From assembly GCA_934725305.1 (NCBI GenBank), contig CAKVBA010000005.1, positions 1 through 64,000 on the forward strand: 64,000 nt of DNA, given 5' to 3'. The translations under genes and the position numbers were made by a program. This DNA is from an uncultured Parabacteroides sp. Its GTDB lineage: Bacteria > Bacteroidota > Bacteroidia > Bacteroidales > Tannerellaceae. The notes beneath the pieces are model-generated. The model ran no database searches and was not told the DNA's origin. It worked only from the letters and a program-made list of their open reading frames with translations. Below, one piece after another: positions 9,085-17,888 of the stretch. Positions within the stretch are counted from its first letter, which is position 1. Each line of letters begins with the position of its first letter.

Positions 9085-9096
9085 ACAGTTCTTTTA

Positions 9097-10248
9097 TTAC
9101 AGACGCAAAGCCATGATTTCACGAGCCACGCGAGAGTCGATGTTATGGTGTTCGCCCAGATGCCATCCCTGCTCATCAATCGGAGCGGCCAGCATCTCCA
9201 GATCCTTCTCGGCAATACCACATTCACCCAGGCGAGTCTTCAGACCCATCTGACGGAAAAACTCCTCACATGCCACGATAGTCTGGCGGGCACGTTCCTC
9301 TTCAGAACCTTCCACAATACCAAACACAACCTCGCCCATACGAGCCATCTTGGCCTGCTTCTCCTTAAACATATAAGTCATGACACCCGGCAACAGAATT
9401 GCCAAAGTCTGTGCATGATCCAATCCAAAACGGGCTGTCAGTGAATAGCCCATGCGGTGTGATGACCAATCCTGCGGAACGCCCTGTCCAATCCACACAT
9501 TCAGTGCATTGGTTGCGGCCCACATCAGATTGGCACGGATATCATAATCACGAGGCTGAGCCAACACCTTCAAACCCTCGTCATGAATCACCTTCATCAA
9601 CCCTTCGGCAAAGGCATCCTGCACCTTCGCATTCACCGGATAGGTCAAATATTGTTCAACGACATGAATAAACGAGTCCACCACTCCATTAGCCACCTGA
9701 CGCGCCGGCAGTGAATAGGTCACCTCCGGATCCAATATGGCAAACTTCGGGAACACCAGTGGAGTCGCGAAATTGAGTTTCTGACAAGTCTCGGCACGAG
9801 AGATCACCGAACGCTCATTCATCTCAGAACCTGTAGCCGCCAAGGTCAGCACAACAGCCAAAGGCAATGCCTGCTTAGCTTGCGCTCCCTTCGACAAGAT
9901 ATCCCAAGGATCACCCTCGAAGAAGGTGGCCACAGCCATAAACTTCGTTGCGTCAATCACCGATCCGCCACCCACAGCAAGCAGATAATTGATACCCTCA
10001 CGGCGAATCACGTCCACCGCCTTCATACAGGTCTCGTAGTGCGGATTTGCCTCAATACCACCAAATTCGGTCACAGCAAAACCTGCCAATGCCTCCTTCA
10101 CCTGCTCATAGATACCGTTTCGCTTTATACTACCACCGCCATACACCATCATCACCTTGCTATCAGCCGGGATCAGTTGAGACAAACGGGCGATTGTTCC
10201 CTTACCAAAAACAACCTTTACGGGGTTTCCAAACTCAAAATTATTCAT
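9097..10248 (-). CDS. Iron-dependent alcohol dehydrogenase (YqhD/butanol dehydrogenase type)
   Basis: 383 residues of a group III metal-dependent alcohol dehydrogenase. The N-terminal dinucleotide domain shows NPVKVVFGKG and AVGGGSVIDATKFMA. Metal ligands are visible as the Asp and His of DSFIHVVEQYLT, then FGLDHAQTLAILLPG and LGEHHNIDSR. The closest remembered relatives are YqhD and NADPH-dependent butanol dehydrogenases, which reduce aldehydes; the actual substrate is unknown. It stands between an exonuclease gene and coaBC in the same direction, separated by 28 and 12 bp. It has no functional link with the replication and CoA genes around it, so it looks inserted into that block. Confidence 0.9.
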   Translation of the reverse strand: MNNFEFGNPVKVVFGKGTIARLSQLIPADSKVMMVYGGGSIKRNGIYEQVKEALAGFAVTEFGGIEANPHYETCMKAVDVIRREGINYLLAVGGGSVIDATKFMAVATFFEGDPWDILSKGAQAKQALPLAVVLTLAATGSEMNERSVISRAETCQKLNFATPLVFPKFAILDPEVTYSLPARQVANGVVDSFIHVVEQYLTYPVNAKVQDAFAEGLMKVIHDEGLKVLAQPRDYDIRANLMWAATNALNVWIGQGVPQDWSSHRMGYSLTARFGLDHAQTLAILLPGVMTYMFKEKQAKMARMGEVVFGIVEGSEEERARQTIVACEEFFRQMGLKTRLGECGIAEKDLEMLAAPIDEQGWHLGEHHNIDSRVAREIMALRL

Positions 10249-10276
10249 AATCGTATTATCTTTATCGTTAATCTTT

Positions 10277-11068
10277 TTATTTCACCTGAAACTTTGCAGT
10301 CTTCAGTTTGTATTCCTTATAAATCTTATCCAGCTGATGCTTGGTGTCTTGTGTAAAATCGCTCTTCTGCATCCAGTCATAGAAGCTAGGATCCTTATCA
10401 AACACATCCACTACACGACGGCCCTTATACTTACCGAAGTTCACCACCGGTTCACCTTTCTCGTTATAAACCATGCGGCCCGCAAAGTCCACATTATTAT
10501 TGAAGCTCGAAAACTCCGACAAGAAATTGACATCATTCTTCAACACTTCCGGATAACGATCCAACTGCGCCTTCAGCACCTCGTAGGTGGCCATGGTATC
10601 AGCCGAAGCGGTATGCGCATTCGACAGATCCTTGTCACAGTAGAACTTATAGGCAGCCGACAGTGTACGCTGTTCCATCTTGTGATAGATGGTCTGCACA
10701 TCCACAAACTTACGGCGGCTCAAATCAATATCCACATCCGCACGCAAGAACTCTTCGGCCAGCAGCGGAATGTCAAAACGGTTCGAGTTGAAGCCGGCCA
10801 AGTCACATCCCTTAATCTCCGCAGCCAACGATTTGGCAATCTGCTTAAAGGTGGGACAATTCTTCACATCTTCATCGGTGATGCCATGGATGGCTGTCGA
10901 TTCGGCCGGAATAGGCATCTCCGGATTCACACGCATTGTCTTAGTCTCCTCCTTGCCGTTCGGATAGACCTTTACATAGGAAATCTCAACAATACGGTCT
11001 TTGGCTATATTCAATCCCGTTGCCTCCAGATCAAAGAAGACCAGCGGGTTTCTCAAATTCAATTGCAT
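10277..11068 (-). CDS. DnaQ-like 3'-5' exonuclease
   Basis: 263 residues of a DEDDh exonuclease. Exo I is FFDLEATGLNIAKDRIVEIS (Asp and Glu), Exo II is GFNSNRFDIPLLAEEF, and Exo III is HTASADTMATYEVL with the general-base His five residues before the Asp. After about residue 185 comes a small C-terminal domain (FGKYKGRRVVDVFDKDPSFYDWM) of the type attached to exonuclease X or epsilon-like proteins. It begins 10 bp after dnaN, so it may work with the clamp in proofreading or DNA end processing; this is inferred from context. It is longer than a bare epsilon core because of the extra domain. Confidence 0.85.
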   Translation of the reverse strand: MQLNLRNPLVFFDLEATGLNIAKDRIVEISYVKVYPNGKEETKTMRVNPEMPIPAESTAIHGITDEDVKNCPTFKQIAKSLAAEIKGCDLAGFNSNRFDIPLLAEEFLRADVDIDLSRRKFVDVQTIYHKMEQRTLSAAYKFYCDKDLSNAHTASADTMATYEVLKAQLDRYPEVLKNDVNFLSEFSSFNNNVDFAGRMVYNEKGEPVVNFGKYKGRRVVDVFDKDPSFYDWMQKSDFTQDTKHQLDKIYKEYKLKTAKFQVK

Positions 11069-11078
11069 TACAAATTAC

Positions 11079-12203
11079 TTAATCATTCAACATCATAGGC
11101 ATCAGCAACATCAGCAGATCTTCCTCCTCTTCGTTCTCAGACGGAACAATCAGTCCTGCACGAGACGGATCGGCCAACTCCAGAATCACATCAGTCGAAT
11201 TGATAGTACCCAAAATCTCAATCAGATAAGTTGCCTTGAAACCGATACTCAGCTCTGCACCATCAAACTGACAAGCGATATGCTCTTCCGCCGAAGTAGA
11301 GAAGTCGATATCCTGAGCCGAAACGACCATCTCACTGCTTCTCAGATGCAACTTCACCAAGCTGCTGGCCTGGTTAGAAAAGACCGACACACGCTTCAGT
11401 GCATTCAGGAACGACAAACGGTCGATTGTCACCTTAAAAGGATTGGACTTCGGAATCGCCGCATTATAGTTGGGATAACGGCCCTCGATCAGTCGGCACA
11501 CCATCTCAAAACTACTGCAGGTCACATAGGCGTTGTTCTCATCAAAACGGATTACCACCATACCCGACTCCTTCGGCAACAGATTCTTCAACAGGTTGGC
11601 CGGCTTCTTCGGCAAAATGAAAGAGGCACGTTCAGGCGATTTCACCGACAGACAGCACAGACGCACCAACTTATGACCATCCGATGCCACAAAAGTAAGA
11701 TCCTCCTGATGGATGTCAAAGAAGACACCATTCATCACCGGTCTCAGCTCATCATCGGCTGTAGCAAACAGCGAACGGTTCACACCGTTCAGCAACAACT
11801 GTGCATCCATCGAGATCGACACTGCGTGATCGCTCAGCGGCTTCTGCTGCGGATAGGCATCACCCTTCTGCCCGATAAAGTTGTATTTACCATTCTGGAA
11901 GTGAATAAATATCTCCAGATTATCATCGTTGATATCAAAAGTCAGCGGCTGTTCCGGCAATTCCTTCAGCGGATCAAGAAGAATCTTGGCAGAGACAGCA
12001 AACAGACCGGCACCCTGTGCATTCATTACATCCACCGAAGTCACCAATCGAGTCTCCGCATCAGCAGCGGTAACAGTCAACCGGTTTCCCTCCAGCTGAA
12101 ACAGAAAATTATCAAGTATCGGTAACGAATTCTTTGAGGCAATCACCTTACTGATAGCCTGCAACCGAGACAGCAACACAGTGCTGGACACATCAAATCT
12201 CAT
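11079..12203 (-). CDS. dnaN: DNA polymerase III beta subunit (sliding clamp)
   Basis: 374 residues, the normal length for three clamp subdomains. The start MRFDVSSTVLLSRLQAISKVIASKNSLPILDNFLF is the typical DnaN first helix, followed by TVTAADAETRL. The middle domain contains FVASDGHKLVRL and the end YLIEILGTINSTDVILELADPSRAGLIVPSE leads to the closing LLMLLMPMMLND. The dimer encircles DNA and tethers the polymerase and repair proteins. It starts the leftward run of replication and repair genes and is 10 bp from the exonuclease gene. No dnaA box cluster or origin is visible nearby. Confidence 0.95.
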   Translation of the reverse strand: MRFDVSSTVLLSRLQAISKVIASKNSLPILDNFLFQLEGNRLTVTAADAETRLVTSVDVMNAQGAGLFAVSAKILLDPLKELPEQPLTFDINDDNLEIFIHFQNGKYNFIGQKGDAYPQQKPLSDHAVSISMDAQLLLNGVNRSLFATADDELRPVMNGVFFDIHQEDLTFVASDGHKLVRLCCLSVKSPERASFILPKKPANLLKNLLPKESGMVVIRFDENNAYVTCSSFEMVCRLIEGRYPNYNAAIPKSNPFKVTIDRLSFLNALKRVSVFSNQASSLVKLHLRSSEMVVSAQDIDFSTSAEEHIACQFDGAELSIGFKATYLIEILGTINSTDVILELADPSRAGLIVPSENEEEEDLLMLLMPMMLND

Positions 12204-12297
12204 AATATATCTAGTTTATATTTTCTTCTTATATTAATGAACAAAAATAAGAAAATATTTGAGGATTGCCATAGAAAAGGCTATACTTTTAAAGCCA

Positions 12298-12333
12298 TAA
12301 AAAAAGCCTCTTACCCGTTGTGGGCAAGAGGCT
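12298..12333 (-). terminator. Intrinsic terminator after the L28-L33-DUF4295 operon
   Basis: AGCCTCTT-A-CCCG and GGGC-AAGAGGCT form a GC-rich stem with a tight loop, followed on the - strand by seven T. It begins 27 bp beyond the DUF4295 stop codon. Confidence 0.85.
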
Positions 12334-12359
12334 CTCTTATACGTTTATATACGCTTTAT

Positions 12360-12512
12360 TTATTTAGCGAAATAATCTTTTACAGCTTCGTTAGGAACCA
12401 TTTCTTCCTGAAAGATGTAAGCACCAGTTTTCGGAGACTTAACCATCTTAATTACTTTTGAGAAGGTACGACCGTCACCTTTCTTAAATGTTGCAACTGC
12501 TTTTTTTGCCAT
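12360..12512 (-). CDS. DUF4295 family small protein
   Basis: 50 residues, easily missed because of its length: it starts MAKKAVATFKKGDGR and ends EEMVPNEAVKDYFAK. The protein is basic at the N-terminus. This is the DUF4295 family, which in Bacteroidetes regularly follows the genes for ribosomal proteins L28 and L33, exactly as here (15 bp downstream of rpmG). The context suggests association with the ribosome or translation, but no function is established to my knowledge. A strong terminator follows. Confidence 0.9.
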   Translation of the reverse strand: MAKKAVATFKKGDGRTFSKVIKMVKSPKTGAYIFQEEMVPNEAVKDYFAK

Positions 12513-12527
12513 TGTTTAAATCTCCTA

Positions 12528-12716
12528 TTACTTAATTTCTTTGTGTAAAGTCATCTTCTTCAAAATCGGGTTGTATTTCATCAACTCCAATCTCTGAGTA
12601 GTATTCTTTCTATTCTTGGTAGTAATATATCTAGAAGTACCCGGCATACCACTATCCTTATGTTCTGTACATTCCAGAATAACCTGAACTCTGTTACCTT
12701 TTGCTTTCTTTGCCAT
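12528..12716 (-). CDS. rpmG: 50S ribosomal protein L33
   Basis: 62 residues: [19 protein letters not shown], then the L33 core [23 protein letters not shown] and a basic tail. It lacks the zinc-binding CxxC pairs (one Cys only, in LECTEH), so it is the cysteine-poor C- type that does not bind zinc. L33 lies near the E site of the large subunit. It is 18 bp downstream of rpmB and 15 bp upstream of the DUF4295 gene, forming a three-gene translation operon. Confidence 0.95.
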   Translation of the reverse strand: MAKKAKGNRVQVILECTEHKDSGMPGTSRYITTKNRKNTTQRLELMKYNPILKKMTLHKEIK

Positions 12717-12734
12717 TTCTATATCTCCTCCAAA

Positions 12735-12974
12735 TTAAGCGTTTAAATAACCTTTTTCAGCTGCTCTCTTGATAGCCGCATCCAAACCAAGTTTGTTAAT
12801 TGTGCGCAAGCCTGCGGCTGAAATATTCAGGCTAACCCAACAGTCCTGTTCTACCCAATAGAACTTCTTTGTAAACAAGTTAACATCAAACTTACGTTTC
12901 GTTCTTCTCTTAGAGTGAGAAACGTTGTTGCCAACCATTGCTTTTTTTCCGGTAATTTGACAAATTTTAGACAT
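12735..12974 (-). CDS. rpmB: 50S ribosomal protein L28
   Basis: 79 residues with the family hallmark [27 protein letters not shown], then [12 protein letters not shown] and the C-terminal [25 protein letters not shown]. Normal length. First gene of the leftward L28-L33-DUF4295 operon, with a Bacteroides-type promoter about 60-95 bp upstream. It is a structural component of the large ribosomal subunit. Confidence 0.96.
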   Translation of the reverse strand: MSKICQITGKKAMVGNNVSHSKRRTKRKFDVNLFTKKFYWVEQDCWVSLNISAAGLRTINKLGLDAAIKRAAEKGYLNA

Positions 12975-13299
12975 CTCGTATCTTATTTTTATATTACATG
13001 TAATAATTCAAAACTTAACTCTCTCCAATCAGGGCGCAAAGTAACGCATAATATCTGAATCATGCAAATTTTGAACCCTGTAAATGCACGACAATCTTCA
13101 CATTCTGAACTAGCATCACGAACAGAAGCAAAGCTAGATTAGTAACTGTTTATCCGTTACGGGGCGCAAAGATATATAAAAATATTCAATCTTCATACAA
13201 AAACAACCTAAAAAACACGTTTGCAGATCTTTTTTATCCACGTTTTTATCCACGCGCCGGTCCTATTTAGTCGCCCCTTGGCTTCCCTTGTCTCTACAA
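12975..13299. other. Intergenic region upstream of rpmB
   Basis: A 325-bp gap between rpmB and the end of manC. It holds the one or two promoter-like elements described for rpmB and no open frame with family resemblance. No clear terminator hairpin for manC was identified in it. Confidence 0.6.
13037..13068 (-). promoter_or_regulatory. Bacteroides-type promoter of rpmB operon
   Basis: On the - strand, TTTG (13065-13068) and TTACTTTG (13037-13044) are separated by 20 bp, the expected layout for the Bacteroidetes primary sigma factor; the -7 element has one mismatch to TAnnTTTG. A second -7-like TATCTTTG lies at 13167-13174, with TTTG 23 bp beyond it, possibly a second start. Confidence 0.6.
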
Positions 13300-14613
13300 T
13301 CAGGGCAACGGTTCCTTAATCTTATCTAAGACCGTAATCTCCTTGCCCAACTGCACCTCAATAAGTGTCAGCTCCTGCAGAGCAAAAACAGTATGTTTGC
13401 ATCCTGCCGGCAGATCTATGACATCTCCTGGACGGACAATACGCTCCACGCCGTCGAGAGTGACGCGTCCTTCGCCTGAAAGAACGGTCCATACTTCGTT
13501 ACGATGCTCATGGCGATGGTAATTCATGCTATGGCCGGCATTCAGCTTCACCTTGATAGTGAGGCTATCGTGCTCCACATCGAGCACCTGATAGCTGCCC
13601 CACGACTTCTCGGCAAACATAATCTGCTGCTCGATTCCATCAACGTAGGGCTTGATGTAGCCCGAACGCTCCTTGTCGGTGATTAGGATACCATCGGCCG
13701 AAGCTGCCACAATCAGCTCTTTGACGCCCATGCAGAGAAGCGGAACGTTCAGTTCGTTCACCACATGCAAGTCGTTGCAATGGTCGTCGGTCAACACCTT
13801 TCCCAAATAGGGCTCATCCATCGCTTCAATGAGCGTATTCCATGTTCCCAAATCTTTCCACTGTCCGGCAAAGCGCATTACGGCAATGTCCTTTTCATGC
13901 TCCACCACAGCATAATCGAAGCTGATCTTGGGCAGTGTTTCATATTTATTATAGAGGTCTTGATAGTCGGCAAACTCTATCAGTTCATGAGCACGCTTCA
14001 AGAGATATCCCAACTTATAGGCAAAAACACCTCCGTTCCAAAGTGCACCTTCGCTGATATAGGCTTTTGCCACATCGGCAGAGGGTTTCTCCTTGAAGGT
14101 CTTCACCGGACTGACCGCATCGTCGGTGATAGGCAGAATATAGCCATACTTCTCGCTGGGATAAGTAGGCTCGATACCCATCAACGAGAGATTGGCGATT
14201 CCTTTATCGGCCAGAGCAGACAACTTCTTCAGTGCTTCAAAGTAACTGTCATCTACGTAGGGATCGACCGGACACACAACAACCGGCTCCTTCTCGCTAA
14301 CGCCCAACACATCATGCAGATAAGCCGTAGCTAAGGCAATAGCCGGAAAGGTATCGCGGCGACAAGGCTCCACACACACGCCTACCTGACCGTTCAACTG
14401 ATTATGGATGGCCGAAACCTGACTTTTGGAAGTGGCAATCGTTACCGTTGCTTCTGTATCTACCGACTTGATCTGGCGATAGACACGCTGTAACATCGAC
14501 TCATAATCGCCCGATGCTGTTTTGAAGATCTTGATAAATTGTTTGGAACGCACGTCATTGCTCAACGGCCAAAGGCGCTTTCCTGAACCTCCTGAAAGCA
14601 ATATAATCTGCAT
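13300..14613 (-). CDS. manC: Mannose-1-phosphate guanylyltransferase / phosphomannose isomerase
   Basis: 437 residues. The N-terminal nucleotidyltransferase domain has the pyrophosphorylase signature LSGGSGKRLWPLSNDVRSKQF and, further on, FKEKPSADVAKAYI and WNGGVFAYKLGYLL. The C-terminal 100 residues form a cupin with NYHRHEHRNEVWTVLSGEG and RPGDVIDLPAGCKH, the metal-binding isomerase half of type II enzymes. The product, GDP-mannose, feeds capsule and fucose synthesis. No capsule cluster is adjacent; it stands alone with its own promoter near 14,788-14,818, between the ribosomal genes and the V-ATPase operon. It is slightly shorter than the roughly 470 residues usual for the bifunctional type, so the isomerase activity is inferred. 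Confidence 0.92.
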   Translation of the reverse strand: MQIILLSGGSGKRLWPLSNDVRSKQFIKIFKTASGDYESMLQRVYRQIKSVDTEATVTIATSKSQVSAIHNQLNGQVGVCVEPCRRDTFPAIALATAYLHDVLGVSEKEPVVVCPVDPYVDDSYFEALKKLSALADKGIANLSLMGIEPTYPSEKYGYILPITDDAVSPVKTFKEKPSADVAKAYISEGALWNGGVFAYKLGYLLKRAHELIEFADYQDLYNKYETLPKISFDYAVVEHEKDIAVMRFAGQWKDLGTWNTLIEAMDEPYLGKVLTDDHCNDLHVVNELNVPLLCMGVKELIVAASADGILITDKERSGYIKPYVDGIEQQIMFAEKSWGSYQVLDVEHDSLTIKVKLNAGHSMNYHRHEHRNEVWTVLSGEGRVTLDGVERIVRPGDVIDLPAGCKHTVFALQELTLIEVQLGKEITVLDKIKEPLP

Positions 14614-14787
14614 AATTCATGATTGTTTAATGGATACACGTGTGAACTGTTCAAAATAAGCGAACTTATTTTTCCTTCTCATTGGGGTTATTAATATATT
14701 ACTCATATTCCCCGCCACGGCGGATTGTCACAAGTATGAAATTCATCGGATATGATATACCGGTTAATATCTCCCCCATTGATATTG

Positions 14788-14818
14788 CAAAGGTACCAAA
14801 AAATAGAACCCCTCCAAT
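14788..14818 (-). promoter_or_regulatory. Promoter of manC
   Basis: On the - strand, -7 TACCTTTG (14788-14795) lies 19 bp from ATTG (14815-14818, one mismatch to TTTG), giving a start about 165 bp before the manC ATG. It sits in the 308-bp gap between manC and the V-ATPase operon. Confidence 0.6.
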
Positions 14819-14864
14819 TATTTGAGGACAAATAAATGGAGGAGCTCCAAGCGTCTTTAAAGTG

Positions 14865-14909
14865 CGCCATAATTAGTAAAATGCAACACTGCAGTTTGCA
14901 ATTATGGCG
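14865..14909 (-). terminator. Hairpin after the V-ATPase operon
   Basis: A perfect 10-bp stem (CGCCATAATT with AATTATGGCG) with a 25-nt loop lies just beyond the proteolipid gene. The T tract after it on the - strand is weak, so termination may be partial or the hairpin may protect the 3' end. Confidence 0.5.
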
Positions 14910-14921
14910 TACCGCTTATAA

Positions 14922-15356
<435 letters not shown>

Positions 15357-15372
15357 TTAAATTGTTATTAAT

Positions 15373-17235
15373 TTATTTCTTTGTTTCTGTATTTTGGAGC
15401 GATGAAAAAGGTTTGTAAGAGATGCCTCTGCCATCGTAACCTGAGTTTTTAAAATATTCGACGAATGTCAAACGTATTGAATGCACATAAGCACTTAAGC
15501 ACGACAGTGCAATATTCAGTGTGTGACCGAATACAAATATCAATCCGCCTGCAATCCAGCCCGGGATGCCCCACATGAAATCGGACAAGCCGCTTTGTGT
15601 CTGCATGCCCAAATCGTTAAACACGCCGCCCAGCAATCCTCCGGCCAAGCCCAAGGCATAGAGACGAAGGTAAGACAGCAAATCGCCAAGCAGACCCGTT
15701 GCCATGTTGTATGTAGCCCAAAGTCCGGCGCCCACATTCATAAAGACATTGCGATGCAAGTCGTTCAGCAAGAAGATTCCTACCGCAGATATGCCACCAA
15801 TCACATAATAGGCCATTGTAGCCACGTCTGTCGGGATCACCTGCAAGAAGTTCAATGTGGCAACACTGACTGAGCCACCGACCATCAACAACCATCCCCA
15901 ATCAGCAAGAGAGTTCTTAAAGCCATAACGAGCGGTCGAACAAATAGCCTTGACCGTCATAGCAAAACAGATATGGATCATACCGACAACCAATGCAAGA
16001 ATCATGGTCTGATAATACATCTTTCCACCGATTTCAACCTTTCCACCGATCATAAAGCGCTTCCACTCCTGAGGAATATCAATGCTAAGCAAATCCACTC
16101 CGAAGAATGTTCCCAGAACCGCACCGACCACGGTGGCAGCAACGCCTAATGTGATAAGCAGGTTCATCATGCCCGCCATCGATTTGCTCACTTTCGTCTT
16201 CAAGAAGAAGCCAAAGAGAACTAAAAACAATCCATATCCGGCATCGCCCAAACACAGGCCAAAAAACAACGCATAGAAAGGTGCCAATAGCGGTGTCGGG
16301 TCAAATTCGCCATAGTCGGGCAAACCATACATACGAGTCAATGTCTCGAACCAGCCCGTCACACGATTGTTCTTGAGCTTGATAGGTGCATTATCTTCTT
16401 TCTCGGCAGCACGCTCTTCGTAATAGACGTTGCTCTGATCGAGCATGGCACGCACCTCGGCATCGTTTTCAACGGGCACCCAGCCTTCGAGCATCACCAA
16501 TGAACCATCGGCCATCTTCTCGCCGCCCAAACGTACCTGCAAGAGATCGATCTCGCCCGTCAGATCGCATAAAGCCTGTTCCACTACCGGCAGTCCGGCA
16601 GCACAGAAGCGGCTCAGCTCCTCTTTCTGCTGTTGTATCTGTTGTTGTAGTGCTTCGCGCTGATGCTGCATCTCCGAGAGACTCTGTTGAGGCAGACGGA
16701 TTACTTCGGCTTCCAGTTCAACCGGTTGGGGATGAACGGTCACGAAGAAGCACTGACCCATTTTCTTGGCAATAACGGTCGCATGATAGGCCTCGACCCA
16801 CTCCTCTTCGAAAGAGCGATCGGGACAGGCGAAGAACTGAACCAGCCAGCCGTTTTCGCGCAGCTTGGCAATCAGACTCCAGTCAAACTCGCCCCAAATC
16901 TCCATTTGGGCAATCTCTTTGTCCAACAGAGGAAGTTGCTTCTGCAACTCTTGCAACGCCTGCTGATGCTCGTGATAGCCGGCCACCAGCTGATCGATTG
17001 TCCGACCCGAACGGGCCGCAACGGGCTGTTCGGTCAATGCACCGAGTGAGCTCATCTCGCGCTGCAGTTCGCGATAGGAAGCATGTTTCTGCAACAGAGC
17101 CTGCACGCGCTCATCGACTTCGCCGGTCTGACGAATCTCGACATGCACCACGCCCAATGCACGCAGTTTTTCCAAAAAGGCATCATATTCCTTATGATAG
17201 ATAAGGAACGAGAGCTTGTTCATCTTTGAAATCAT
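15373..17235 (-). CDS. ntpI: V-type ATPase subunit I (membrane stator)
   Basis: 620 residues. The N-terminal half is cytosolic, with Glu/Gln-rich coiled-coil stretches (about 85-125 and 190-215) that form the peripheral-stalk contact. The C-terminal half (from about 320) has seven or eight membrane helices, including the conserved LSYLRLYALGLAGG segment whose Arg faces the proteolipid ring. The start MISKMNKLSFLIYHKEY overlaps the subunit D stop by 4 bp, suggesting translational coupling. It forms the ion half-channels with subunit K downstream. Confidence 0.93.
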   Translation of the reverse strand: MISKMNKLSFLIYHKEYDAFLEKLRALGVVHVEIRQTGEVDERVQALLQKHASYRELQREMSSLGALTEQPVAARSGRTIDQLVAGYHEHQQALQELQKQLPLLDKEIAQMEIWGEFDWSLIAKLRENGWLVQFFACPDRSFEEEWVEAYHATVIAKKMGQCFFVTVHPQPVELEAEVIRLPQQSLSEMQHQREALQQQIQQQKEELSRFCAAGLPVVEQALCDLTGEIDLLQVRLGGEKMADGSLVMLEGWVPVENDAEVRAMLDQSNVYYEERAAEKEDNAPIKLKNNRVTGWFETLTRMYGLPDYGEFDPTPLLAPFYALFFGLCLGDAGYGLFLVLFGFFLKTKVSKSMAGMMNLLITLGVAATVVGAVLGTFFGVDLLSIDIPQEWKRFMIGGKVEIGGKMYYQTMILALVVGMIHICFAMTVKAICSTARYGFKNSLADWGWLLMVGGSVSVATLNFLQVIPTDVATMAYYVIGGISAVGIFLLNDLHRNVFMNVGAGLWATYNMATGLLGDLLSYLRLYALGLAGGLLGGVFNDLGMQTQSGLSDFMWGIPGWIAGGLIFVFGHTLNIALSCLSAYVHSIRLTFVEYFKNSGYDGRGISYKPFSSLQNTETKK

Positions 17236-17855
17236 ACCGCAACACCCTCCATTTCTTCTTTAGCTTTCCGTTTTTCCTGATTAGCACGCATGATCTTCTG
17301 TGACGACTTGGAAAGACTCTCTTCGTCTTCCATAAATCGTTTCACCTTGCGGATCGCATCCTTATAGCCCGGAATCTGAACCTTCTCAAACAGGTTCACC
17401 TTCTGAGTGGTCTTCTTACGGGCATGTTCCAGCAACTCCAGCTTCATACTTGAGAATTCAGCCTCGATACCGGTGCGGGCCAGCTTCTTCAACAGCTCGA
17501 TGCCGTCGGTAAACCAGGCCGGTGTATTGAACAGACTATAGTAGCCAATCTCAAACTCGATGTTATCGAGCAGAGGCACCACTACGCCTGCAATCTTCCG
17601 TGTCGAGAGCGACACATCCTTCACCTTGATCAGCTCAGGATTGAACTCGTTCCACAAAGCCACCATATTCTCGTAGCTCTGAATCTCATTTTCAAGCTGA
17701 AGTTCCAATTGATTCACTTCGTCTTTGGTGCGCTTCACCTCGATACGCAGCGCACTCTCCTTGCTCTTGATGGTAGGCAGCGAGCGCTCACGCATCTTCA
17801 GCTGCTTCTCCAGTTGCTGAAGTGATGTCTTGTTATATTGAAACTTTATAGCCAT
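17232..17855 (-). CDS. ntpD: V-type ATPase subunit D (central stalk)
   Basis: 207 residues, two long coiled-coil segments: KFQYNKTSLQQLEKQLKMRE at the N-terminus and EHARKKTTQKVNLFEKVQIP to the C-terminus, with the family motif PTIKSKESALRIEVKR between. It is the rotor axle inside the A3B3 head, equivalent to gamma of F-ATPase. It lies 33 bp after subunit B and overlaps subunit I by 4 bp. No subunit F gene is beside it, although D and F normally form the central stalk together. Confidence 0.92.
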   Translation of the reverse strand: MAIKFQYNKTSLQQLEKQLKMRERSLPTIKSKESALRIEVKRTKDEVNQLELQLENEIQSYENMVALWNEFNPELIKVKDVSLSTRKIAGVVVPLLDNIEFEIGYYSLFNTPAWFTDGIELLKKLARTGIEAEFSSMKLELLEHARKKTTQKVNLFEKVQIPGYKDAIRKVKRFMEDEESLSKSSQKIMRANQEKRKAKEEMEGVAV

Positions 17856-17888
17856 TCTTTATCTCCTTTGTTTGTGAAGATTCCTCTC

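Noticed and set aside
10337..11098. 253-residue frame on the + strand over the exonuclease gene
   Set aside because: Antisense to the confident DnaQ-like gene; no motif.
11001..12125. 374-residue open frame on the + strand over dnaN
   Set aside because: It is antisense to a clear dnaN, with a composition (His, Gln, Arg rich) typical of the reverse strand and no recognisable domain.
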